Shown in pieces: positions 46,128 through 56,740 of a stretch of 64,000 bases of DNA (its first letter is position 1; every line of letters begins with the position of its first letter). Position numbers and translations under genes: made by a program. The DNA comes from Mytilisepta virgata. Its lineage: Eukaryota; Mollusca; Bivalvia; Mytilida; Mytilidae. Under the pieces are notes generated by a model. It made no database searches and was not told the origin of the DNA. It worked only from the letters and a program-made list of their open reading frames with translations. The DNA lies in NCBI GenBank assembly GCA_028015205.1, contig CM051520.1, positions 37,129,528-37,193,527 on the forward strand. The letters run 5' to 3'.

Positions 46128-47319
46128 AAATCTGGCCCAGACCGTACATTGGACAGAGCGAATTGTGTGCCGCAAGTATAAAAACCAGCGGGAAAAATAT
46201 AGAATGGGGGGGGGGGGGCAAAATAAAAAAATTAGCACATCTCATGATACAAATTTTAGGACAAACTAAAGAAATATTTAATAATGATCTAGTTTAAAAT
46301 TTTTACTATACGGTATGTATAGCGTTCAATAATATTTTTTATCAAATCTGTTGATTTTGTTGTGAATTTTTTTTAGAAACATTAATGTGAAAAATGCTTA
46401 CGGCTGTGAGGAACTCCATTTCCGAATGCAAATATTTATTCAACAGAATCTCGTTAATTTGCCCTTTCTTTATTTAAAAAAAAAAACACTACTCTTTTAC
46501 TTTGATGATCTAAAAACTTGGGCGGGGAGGGGTGATAAATATATTAAATAGCAATAGCCCTTTCAAGAAACTCATTTCCGGTATCACGATTATGATTTGA
46601 AGCAAGTTATTTCCCTTATTTTACGTACTTGCGTTTCCGGCGAACGAAACCTTTTCTAGCCTTAGTATATAGCACAATATGGCTGCCTCCATTAATCAAA
46701 GACTTTTCTAGATGACCCATATGTAGAAAATGCATATATTGCCTATCCTCCCAACATAATTATCGGTCCAGATCTCATTCGCTGAACGTAGTGTAATATT
46801 AACACGGAACCCTTTACATGCTTTATTTTAAAATGCATTTTACTTATTATTTTTACGTTTTTTCACTTTAAAAACTATTTTGGATGATTCTTTCAAATAC
46901 TTGGGTTAAGTCAAAGTATTTTGTTTAATGCACCCAATGGCCTCTATCATGTCTATGGCTAGGTGCAATAATTTTATACTAATGTGTATTATTATTTTTT
47001 AATGGAATGTAATCTCAGTGTTGCATAGCCCATGACATTTCATGTTTAAACTTTTCCTATTTTATTCCAAATTCATCGATCGCTATCACAGATGGTGACA
47101 TTCCTTCAAATTTGTTTTTGTTTGGATAAAGCTGGGGCTAATATATTAATATTTAATATTTAGTCCCACGATGAATTGCTAACGCTTGGGATGAAATTTA
47201 TTTTTAAAATTTTAATGTTACTCATATTAAAATCTCCAACGAATCAATGATATGGCTGCCATTAATTATTTATTAATGGAATTACAGTTATGGTCCGATG
47301 TCTGGTCTGGGCCGGATTT
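46128..47319. mobile_element. 1.19-kb TIR element between the divergent genes
   Basis: Left end AAATCTGGCCCAGACCGTAC (from 46128) and reverse-complemented right end AAATCCGGCCCAGACCAGAC (from 47319) match at most positions, continuing into ACATYGGAC. A run of about 13 G starts at 46207. No transposase frame is seen. Both ends lie near TA. It separates the 5' ends of the dynein and hydroxylase genes. Confidence 0.65.
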
Positions 47320-47516
47320 CTATATTAACTCTATTTTTAGACTCATTACAAGTATTACAGTTCTGTATTTTTTGTTGTTTACTTGAGAATGGCATTTACA
47401 ATATAATTTTTATGTGTTTTATCGTAAACCTCAAAGTTACAAACTCTACGGCGTTTTCCGAAAATTACCGACTACTTTCTTTTTGTTCTTTGAAAATGAA
47501 AGTAGGATTTTGAGCG
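47320..47516. promoter_or_regulatory. 5' flank of the ASPHD2-like gene
   Basis: 197 bp between the TIR element and the ATG. An in-frame TGA directly precedes the start (47511-47513), so the ATG at 47517 is the first possible one in this exon. No TATA box stands out. Confidence 0.4.
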
Positions 47517-48207
47517 ATGATGATCAACAGCGAATTTTACGTGTGTACTTCTATTGGATTGGGATTGATTTTAATTTTAATCACTTGGTTCATTCTAAAA
47601 GTAAAGTTTGCAATTAAAGCCGAGAAAAGGAACAATGAATGCCAGGACGAAAACTGCGTAAGATGCAAAAAGTATTCAGATGTTCAAAACAAGGCAACTA
47701 ATTCCTTCAGGAATTATATAGAAAATACATTCGTCGGAAATGGTTCCGAACTACAGAGAGTAAAAATGTCCGTTTTGAATATACATAAAACTTCAATTAC
47801 AAACAGAACACGTCAGTCGCCTAATGTGTTTTTCTTGCAAGGCTTGGATTCAGCTCCTTGGCCGAAACAAACTATAGATTTAAAACAGGATTTGTTTGTC
47901 TTAGAACAAAACGTTGACGCTATTTATACAGAATTTACAAAAATTCTTACCATTCCGAATGAAGCCAGTCATTGGTTACTGAATACAACTCCAAAAGGTT
48001 GCTGGAAGGTTTTTCATTTGATCAACCAAGGCCAAGTTGTGAAAAGGAATGTTTCTCTTGTTCCTAGAACATTTGAACTTATCAACAAACTTAAGTTGTT
48101 AATGAAAGACACTGTATTTGGGAATGCTGCCTTTTCCGTTGTATATCCAGGAACTATAATATCAGAGCATTATGGACCTACAAACATCAGGCTTCGTTGT
48201 CATCTAG
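47517..48207 (+). CDS. ASPHD2-like exon 1
   Basis: Residues 1-230 and one base. Start MMINSEFYVCTS, with a TGA just upstream in frame. The end is RLRCHLG with donor GTAATA after CATCTAG. Contains the membrane segment, a CxxENCVRCKKY cysteine cluster (about residues 40-52) and the first iron-binding His. Confidence 0.88.
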
Positions 48208-49043
48208 GTAATATACATTGCATGGGATACCACGATATAATATATATAAGATACATATGTACTGCATATACTGCATGTACTGCAACTGCAGTAGGTACGT
48301 GTAGTTTCTCCAATACAAAATTTAACAGTTCACCTAATACATGTAATATATTGTATTTGTGAATGTATTAACTACTAGTAGTCTATATTTAGTTTGGTTT
48401 TCTCTCTACATGCTCTATAAATGGTCTCTATGCGTGCCTGTTGTAGGTCCAACATTTGTTTGATAAAAGCTACTTTACTTTACTATTCTGTATTGATCTG
48501 GGTATATACTAATCTTAGATTTCTTGACAGACATACAATGGGATTTGATAGGTGACACACGTTCCCTAAACTCACCTAAACGACCTGCTGCTGATAATAG
48601 TTAGCCATGTCAACCCCAGTGTTCACATGGAAGTTACTTGATCCGTTCCAGTTTTCTATTCTAACAAAGCACTCTAGTTTCACCACTGAACTTCGTACAA
48701 TGACGACTGGAAATCGGATCAAATATACTACTTGAATATTTGTGAAACAGGACCCCTTCGTAGAACTGTAGTGTCTAGTTTTTATTTAAGTAAAACTACG
48801 CAGTTCATATCTTTTACAGGTTTGAGGACATCACCTTGGTGTTCAATAGCGGTAGACGGTGTAGAGAAGACATGGAGATACGGAAAAGCTTTTGTGTTTG
48901 ATGATTCATACTTACATGGTGTAGAATACAAGACAAAAAAAGACACTGAAGACATGAGAGCAATACTTATGGTTGATCTTTGGCACCCTGACATCACAAA
49001 AATTGAAAAGAAAATACTTAAATGTATGTTTAAGCACGAATAA
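47517..49043 (+). CDS. Aspartyl/asparaginyl beta-hydroxylase-domain membrane protein (ASPHD2-like), two exons
   Basis: The 304-residue product is a likely Fe(II)/2-oxoglutarate dioxygenase of the AspH family, which hydroxylates Asp/Asn side chains in lumenal EGF-like domains; the substrate here is unknown. One membrane segment lies near the N-terminus (about residues 8-27, IGLGLILILITWFILKV), giving a type II protein with the catalytic domain in the lumen. The family motif SEHYGPTN supplies the first iron ligand (His218). FDDSYLHGVEY supplies the second (His263), and Arg277 in MRAILMVDLWHP is the likely 2-oxoglutarate anchor. The His-His spacing of 45 is close to that of ASPH. The exons join in phase 1 at CHL-G/GLRTSP. 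There are no TPR repeats, so it is ASPHD1/2-like rather than full-length ASPH. It is divergent from the dynein gene. Confidence 0.88.
48208..48819 (+). other. Intron of the ASPHD2-like gene
   Basis: 612 bp, GT-AG. Contains a short 'tgcatgtactgcaactgcag' patch but no element that I recognise. Confidence 0.8.
48820..49043 (+). CDS. ASPHD2-like exon 2 (stop codon)
   Basis: Residues 231-304. Acceptor TCTTTTACAG. Translation GLRTSPWCSIAVDGVEKTWR, GKAFVFDDSYLHGVEYKT and VDLWHPDITKIEKKILKCMF. Stop TAA at 49041-49043; the AATAAA overlapping it could serve as a poly(A) signal, but a longer 3' UTR is more likely. Confidence 0.9.
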
Positions 49044-49355
49044 ACAATATCCATACGAAATATGTATCTGAATATCTTTTTCCACCATTTTTTAATTTAG
49101 ATTCAATTTTACATGTATAATGTCCGTTATTCTGTATTCTAAAACCGATCTTTCCTAACGCATGAGATAACATATATGTTTGTTATATATACAGATTGGA
49201 TAAAAGGATACGTATCAACTAAAAAAGTACATCAATCCAAGATGTTGATTCATTGACGCACGCCCTTTGAATATTCAAGTATAAAAAATAAGCCGAATAA
49301 TCCATAAACAGTGGGAAGTAATTAAATAACATATCTTTGAACTCTATGCATGATT

Positions 49356-49382
49356 AAGTCTCCCAAACGAAGTGGGAGACTT
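49356..49382. repeat. Perfect 10-bp-stem hairpin
   Basis: AAGTCTCCCA, loop of 7, TGGGAGACTT. It sits 0.3 kb after the hydroxylase stop and resembles the head hairpins of the tandem elements. It could also act in RNA 3' processing, but no support for that is visible. Confidence 0.7.
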
Positions 49383-49423
49383 ACAGATTTTGATTTGCGA
49401 TTTTCATCGAACATTTTTTGGTA

Positions 49424-49884
49424 TCTTTGGATTGTTATTTTGAAACTCCTGGGATGATGCCTCTGCTGGTGGACCCTAGATCCCCGAGGGTATTCGCCAA
49501 CCCAGTCGTCAGACTTGTCTGACATGATTATTCATTGATTGTTACAGAAATTACCAGTATTTAGCAACATTCAAAAATAATAGAAATACTAAGGGTTCAT
49601 TCCTTGTATTGCACATGGTAGATCTCCTTAGCTGAAATTTGGCTTCCTATTTCGGTATTTTTGGTTGAATACTTCTTGTTTAATATAAGTTTGGTTTTTG
49701 GTCTTCCAAATGTTTCGGTTTTAATGCTGCTGATGAGAGGTAACTCCTTGAAATGCGTCGTATACAGCATAGTATAAATTTACTATATCTAATATTAGTA
49801 TCCCCTTTGGATTGTTATATTGAAACTCCTGGGATGATGCCTCTGCTGGTGGACCCTAGGTCCCCGAGGGTATTCGCTAACCCT
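49424..49884. repeat. Direct repeat of about 80 bp, 381 bp apart
   Basis: Copy 1 at 49424-49504 and copy 2 at 49805-49885 share 'gaaactcctgggatgatgcc' and 'tctgctggtggaccctag' with only a few changes. Both keep one plus-strand frame open (ETPGMMPLLVDPRSPRVFAN), within a longer frame at copy 2 (49753-49995). Source unknown; possibly a piece of a retroelement protein. Confidence 0.7.
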
Positions 49885-50089
49885 GAGATTTTCCATCATG
49901 AAAGATCAGTGTTTCTGCCTAATACTATTCATTTTTTGATGGGGGTCAGTGAGAAGTATAATGAGCAGTTCAAAGAGGCTAGGGGTTTACTATAGGACTC
50001 TATGGGGAATTTTGTTTTTCATTGAAAAACTCTACGAGAGTGACCAAATAACCATCTCGTATCAGATATTTTATTATACACCGTGTTAA

Positions 50090-51060
50090 CACCTATTAAA
50101 TGAAATATACCTCGTTCCTCTAGGGAAGGGGGGGGGGTGTCATTCATCCCATCCCCAAATTCGATAAATTTGAAAAATATTATATGCAGTTAAAATCCAT
50201 AGCTTTAAATCATATATTTTATTAATCTTCGTAACAAGACGCATTAAATGACATGAACCGCATTTTCAGTAGGGTGATCCTCCCTCCATAAATCTATAAT
50301 ATCGTTAAAATCCCCACCCCTAAACCATATATTTTATTATTCCCCATTGTAAGGTGCACCAAATGACACATACCTCGCTTCCCCAAGGGGTTATCACCAC
50401 CCCCATCAAATCAAAAATGTTCAATTATCTCATAAACCGTTAAAATCCCCACCCCTAAACCATACATTTTCTTATTCCCCATGGTAAGACGCACCAAACG
50501 ACAAATACCTCGCTTCCCCATGGTGTTATCACCGCCCCCATCAAATCAGTAAATTTCAATTATCCCATAAACCGTTGAAATCTCCACCTGTAAACCATAT
50601 ATTTTATTATTCCCCATGGTAAGACGCACCAAATGACACAGACCTCGCTTCCCCAGGAGGTTATCACCACCCCCACCAAATCAATAAGGTTCAATTATCT
50701 CATAAATGTTCGATGGTCAAGGAAGAAACGCCACAATAGCGGCTCTGAGAGCTATGCGTATAAACAATACCGCGATTCCCCTTTAAATGATACATACCCC
50801 ATTACTCAATGGGCGTCATTCTCGCCCCTTACGCCAATTGTCTTGAATTATATAAAATTAAAACCCCTCGAATCAATAGTCTTTAATTATCTCGTAAAGC
50901 ATTGAAATCCCTGCCACTAAATCACATATTTTCTTTCCCCCAATGATAAGACAAACAGACTGATAAAAAACTAACACCCCCACAAAAAGCGGGGGGGGGG
51001 GGGGGTCATCCTCGCCCCTCAAATCAATAATTTTTAATTATATATATAAATTTAAAAAAT
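50090..51060. repeat. Diverged tandem array, about 125-135 bp period, with poly-G
   Basis: 'ccccacccctaaaccatata' recurs near 50312, 50445 and, more worn, 50583 and 50908, with 'gacgcaccaaatgacac', 'acctcgcttcccca' and 'caattatctcataaa'. A run of about 18 G lies near 50990. The core motif is the same as in the array at 55.1-55.8 kb, so the two arrays share an ancestor. Confidence 0.75.
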
Positions 51061-53962
51061 ATTTATCCCTTAAACACGTTTTAATACGCAATGTTCAAAT
51101 CTCATAAACCATTTAAATATTGATACAAGGAAGACATCAATGTATCAGACATAATATGTAATAATAGATATTATTTAATTTGCTTGGTCATAAATTTAAA
51201 AAAAAATCTTGTTGTGATGCAATGTATTGTTTTATATCAATATTATTCAAATTTAACTGATTTGATATTGGGAGGGCTTTTCACAGCAGATAAGAAGTCT
51301 TATTATTATTTTTATTTAATGAAACCGAATGCATTTTATTACACCATACAATAAAATCAGTTCTCGTAAACGGTTCAGAAATGTTTGGATATATCTCTGT
51401 CAATTCAGCATGTCGACAAGCAAAAGTTGATCAAGTGTTACATTGTATGACTGTAAAATTCGGGTCACAAAATATACGCATATCACGATTTTCAAGTAAC
51501 CACTCCATTAAGTATACATAAACTTTTTAAGAACAATTTCCCCATTTCAGTCTCTGAAAAACAAATAATTTATTGAATGTAATGTAAGGCATTCGAGATA
51601 TCAGTTATTTCGTTTTGGAGACTTCGTAACAGTTCACTGTTACAGTTATTACTCGTTTCAGTATAAATTTGACCGAAGCACTGCTCTTTGAAAGGCCAAA
51701 ATTGTTTAAGCAAAAATATTCCACAATGTCGGAAAGCAAAAGAGAATTTCCAAAAAGATTAATCCAAAACTATAAAAACACGAAAAAGGCACGACTTGAC
51801 CACCAAGCATGACCATCTCTGTCTCTCGGGTATATTTCAATATTTTGGTCAAATTCGACAAATTGTATACCTGTGTACGGAACATTGTCATATTTTTTTC
51901 CAAACTTTTGAGTAAAAGGATACTAAAATTAAGATTTAAAATTTCCGAACCGAAAAGTACTTTCTGTTACCTCAAGTTGATTCGAAACTGTTCAAAGTAG
52001 TAGGAGGAATTAAAATCGTGTCATACAACGCTGAGTCACCAGAGTTGTCTAGTTTCATCTTCAACATATGTACAAATAAACTGCAGTAAATATTTACAAT
52101 CCGTATAGATTAACAAACATGTTGGATTCCGCGACCCGCAAAGGCGATCGAATTTGGGTGTGTTTCTGTCGGTTTCTCACAATGAAAACTAATTACCTTT
52201 ATTTTAAAACAAACTGCATATGTATTAAAAGCAAATCTTGTTGTTAACAGATAAAGCACAATTATATAATATAAAATATAAGAAATATTAATAAATAACC
52301 CGTGACTTAATAAAAGGGGTGTTGAGAAAATATAATAATAAACGCCTCATTTATTCTACATTGGTTTTTTGAGGTCCAACCTATTTGTATCATTTTTTCT
52401 TTTATTATGTATTATAATTGAAGTTCGTCCATTCATGCCATTGTTATGTCTTAAATTAAATAAATTTTACTTATTTTCTGAGTAAGTTAAAAGTTTGAAC
52501 AGGGTGTTTTCTCCAAATCTTCCATATGTAAAATGTTTTTCTCATTTAAAAAAAAAAGTAATAGAAGGAAATTCAGGCTCGTTAGAAACTGTTGATCTCA
52601 TTGTCCAGCTATGGTCCAAAGTCCAAAGCTAAAAAAAGTTGAAAATTTAAAACGGTCATTGAATTTTTCATTAGTTCTTAAGGCCAAAACTCTTGATATA
52701 AGAAACAGTAACCATAAATAATGCACGGACGGACTAATCATTGCATCTCACCATACACCAGCGTGTCAAAATACGACTGTCTTCCCGAATGAAAATACCA
52801 AGAGCCTTATTTGTCGAACGCATAATTGAATCGAAATTTTACAAAGAAACAAAAAGACTTTTTAACATGTTGTCTATATCCTCAATTATCTTTTCAGACC
52901 TTTCTGATTAGATCCAGATATAACGATAGTTAAATATTTAAAATTTTAAAATTTAGCAGTTAACTTATGAATAACAGAAAAGTGTCCCTACTCTATATGA
53001 AATAGTTTTAAATAGGAACTCCAAGGTCTTCAGGTGAAATTTCTTTCAATGTCGAATTTAGGTCGACTATATAGTAGGTATAGATAGGTATGGCAATCGG
53101 ATTTAATTGAAAATGGAACGACCTAAGGACCGAATCCATATCGGAATTTACCCAATTGTTCAAGTAGTTGCAGATTAGAATTATTAAGGTGTTGAAGTGT
53201 CATCTCGTTTGTTCATCTTCGCTGTTCGTTGAGGTCATAAATTAGAACTGACCAATGGTGAATTTTCCATTGACTTTGATATTTATTTCAGCGCATAGCA
53301 AAGTCCTCTCTGCAGGAGTCTATTCTCCCAGTCAAAGATTCCGAGTCCAGTTACGTAATGAGGGAATGAAATTGGGTACTGTCAAACTGAGTTCAACTAT
53401 CGTTGCCATCTTGCAACGGTTTGCGTACATACATACATGTATGGTGTTGGGATACAATTCTGTTATACCCTAAGGATTCGTTTATACAGTCAACGGTCAT
53501 TTTTTCTCAGACAAGAAAAATGTAATTAGGATTTGACTATAGAGTCAAAAGTTGATCTAATTTCGTGTCATCGATAAAAATTTGTAATTAAGGACAATAA
53601 ACTTATTATTTACAAACAAGAAACAAGCTGTCATTTTCACTCGTCACTGTTTGGAGCCATATTTCTGTCACTCGTCAAGACGACAAAGCTCTGCAAATGG
53701 TAAAATATTGTAGAACCAAGAGGGTTAAAGGTTGAAAACTTCTTTATCGATCAAGTTCAAACCCAACTACGACTCGCCAGAGAATCATGGCAGCTTTCAC
53801 TGTTTCACTCGGAGCTGATACGGATTTCTAGAGGAATTGTATTGGAAATTCATATATGACCACATATTAGACTTCGGGTCGATATTTGAGGTCCAATTTG
53901 GTCATATCAGCTATGGAAAAAAGCACTTGTCAGATCCAAATATGTTATCATATTAGATAAAT
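51061..53962. other. Intergenic, nothing recognised
   Basis: AT-rich sequence. A plus-strand frame at 53255-53473 (HSKVLSAGVYSPSQRFRVQL) has no known motif. No repeats stand out. Confidence 0.5.
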
Positions 53963-54071
53963 AGATTATGACATGGCATTTTCCTTATGGCCCCCTGGCA
54001 ATCCCTCGGGCTCAATATGGGAGTCTAGGGCTGATACCAGGGCCAATATAGAAAATGCCATGTAATAATCT
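53963..54071. mobile_element. 109-bp MITE with about 31-bp inverted ends
   Basis: Left AGATTATGACATGGCATTTT and reverse-complemented right AGATTATTACATGGCATTTT match, continuing to TATKGCCC. The interior holds 'ccctggcaatccctcgggct' and its near complement. Confidence 0.8.
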
Positions 54072-54154
54072 GTAAGTATTGTACCTTGTATATACAGGGA
54101 ATGTGAGTGAAAACTTTCTAGATGTATTTGAATACAATCAGTCTAATAAGTGTT

Positions 54155-56739
54155 TATTATCCCCGCACTTCGAAGAAGTTCGGGGGTATTGTTATCGCCC
54201 CGTCCGTCTGTCCGTCCGTCTGTGTGTTTGTCCGTCCGTACGTCCGTCTGTCCGTCACACTTTCACGTTAGGAATCTAAGCTTGTGACCTAAACTCCTCT
54301 TTTATTTTTCATTTTATGCATTTAATTTCTATACAATATTATAAAAAAATTGTATGTAGATGTGCAATAAGGTTTTAGAAAATTGGGGCCCACAGCGGTC
54401 GATTTTTGAAAAACGTGAATTTAAGCTTGTGACCTAAACTCCTCTTTCATTTTTGATGTCAGCCATTTGATTTATATAGAGTATCGTCACATACTGTATG
54501 TAGATACGCAATAAGGTTTTAGAATTTTGATTTTCAAAAATTGGGGCCCCGGGGGTCGAATTTCTTAAATTTAAGCTTGTGACCTAAACTCCCCGTTCAT
54601 TATCCCCCCGCTTAGCGAAAGCGGGGGGATCATGTAATACAGTCCGTCCGTACGTACGTACGTACGTACGTCTGTAGTGGCAAGGCATATCTCTGAAACG
54701 GTAAAAGATAGAAACTTGAAATTTGGCATCATGGAAGAGTATATGACCCACTAGGGAATAGACCCCTTAAAATTGGAATTCGACCCCTTGGGGCCAAATT
54801 ATGAGCGAAAAACGAATTTCGCGATATCCAATAAATGGAGATATCTCCAAAAGTGTTAAAGCTAGGATATTGGAACTTATGTCACTACTTATATTGCCTT
54901 TCCCAAGTTGAAAGAGGGTATCAAAATTTTGGTCCCGCCCCTAGGGGCAATGCCCTAAGGAGTTAAAAAATGTCTAAAAACGATTGTCCAAGAACTCCTC
55001 CTACACCGTAGAAGATAGAAACATGAAATTAGGTACACTAGTAACACTTGAAGAGTTGTCTGTGCCAAAGGTTTCGGAATTTTGATTTTTGCCCGGGGGG
55101 TGGGGCTACACCCTAATATGTAAAATCTCAAAATATGGTAAGATCAGTTCATATCCCCACCCCTTAACCATATATATTTTTATTCCACATTTAAAGACGA
55201 GTTACATGGTCACCCCCGGGGTCAGCCCCACCCCCCTCATTTGGAAAATTACAAGATATCTCAAAAACAGTTAAGATCCCCACCCCTAAACCATATATAT
55301 TCTTAGTGGGCATGACAAGACAAGTTTAATGGTCATCCCCGGGGGTCGGCCCCACCCCCCTCATTTACAAAATTACAAGTTATCTCTAAAACAGTTGAGA
55401 TCCCCACCCCTAAACCATATATATTCTTAGTGGGCATGACAAGACCAGTTGAGTGGTCATCCCCGGGGGATCGGCCCCACCCCCCTCATTTACAAAATTA
55501 CAAGTTATCTCAAAAACAGTTGAGATCCCCACCCCTAAACCATATATATTCTTAGTGGGCATGACAAGACCAGTTGAATGGTCATCCCCGGGGGTCGGCC
55601 CCACCCCCCTCATTTACAAAATTACAAGTTATCTCAAAAACAGTTGAGATCCCCACCCCTAAACCATATATATTCTTAGTGGGCATGACAAGACCAGTTT
55701 AATGGTCATCCCGGGGGTCGGCCCCACCCCACTTATTTAGAAAATTACAAGTTATCTCTAAATGAGATGCCCAACCCTTAACCATAGCTACTTGTATTCG
55801 TTATTAAAAGATCAGTTCAGATATTTTAAAATGTTTAATATTGGTGTTGTGTATTTTGTGAAATCTATAGTAAACATTTATATTTTTTCCAGCTCTTTTC
55901 TTCAGGAACCAAAATGATACCAATAAATTGGAAGCAAGTTTTCTCACAAACATTTTAGATCCCCACCCCTAAACAATATATATATTTAATGGACATGACA
56001 AGTTAAGACTTACATTCATTTGATGTAGGCCATTTCAATTTTATCCATCTTAAAACTTTTGCATTCGACTTTGTCCGAGCAGTAGAAGTCCAATTTCATA
56101 TTTCTGTGTTGTTTCTTGATATCCAAAGATCAGTGTCAAACTTTTTCTCTATTTATGCAATTTGAAATTATGAGGGGTTCAGACTTTGTGCATTCCGACT
56201 TTGCTGGGAGCGGGGGGATGTGCAATCTCCGATTGCTGCGTTTCATTTTTTTATGCATTTGATTTCTATATAGTATTGTCACATTCTATATTTAGATGTT
56301 CAGTAAGGTTTTAGAATTTTGATTTTCAGAACTCGGAGCCCACAGGTGTTTAATTTTGAAAATTTGAAATTTAAGCTTGTGACCTAAACTCCTCTTTCTT
56401 TTTTCATTTTATGTATTTAATTTCTTTACGGTTTTGTCACACACTGTATATAGATGTGCAATAAGGTTTTAGAATTTTGATTTTCAAAAACTGGGACCTT
56501 TTGGGGTCGAATTTCAAAACTTGGGAATTATAGGTGGGTGATTGAAAGTCGTCTTTCATTTTTAATTTCATACATTTTATTTCTATACAGTATTGTTGTA
56601 CACTGTATGCAGTTGTGCAATAAGGTTTTAGAATTTTAATTTTCCAAAATGTGGGCCTGTTTTCAAAGGTATAATTGTGAAAAATGTGCACAGGGATACA
56701 AAATGTGGGGAGTGCGGAGATAGCTGTCGTTTCAGTCTA
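54155..56739. repeat. Hairpin-capped tandem element A, copy 1 (interrupted)
   Basis: Head TTATCCCCGCAC with a small GAAGTTCGGGG hairpin, then 'gtccgtctgtccgtccg' microsatellite, then roughly 150-bp units with 'gcttgtgacctaaactcctc' and 'gcaataaggttttagaattt' (54366, 54510, then 56460, 56619 after the interruption). The worn tail 'agtgcggagatagctgtcg' lies near 56711. Split at 54600 by element B. Confidence 0.75.
54601..56240. repeat. Hairpin-capped tandem element B nested in A
   Basis: Head ATCCCCCCGC...GCGGGGGGAT (54602-54630), then 'cgtacgtacgtacgtacg', then a core of five 125-bp units ('atccccacccctaaaccata' near 55149, 55275, 55400, 55524, 55649). The tail has GCGGGGGGAT again (56210-56219) plus the hairpin GCAATCtccGATTGC. 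TTCAT is present at both junctions with A. Confidence 0.8.
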
Positions 56740-56740
56740 G

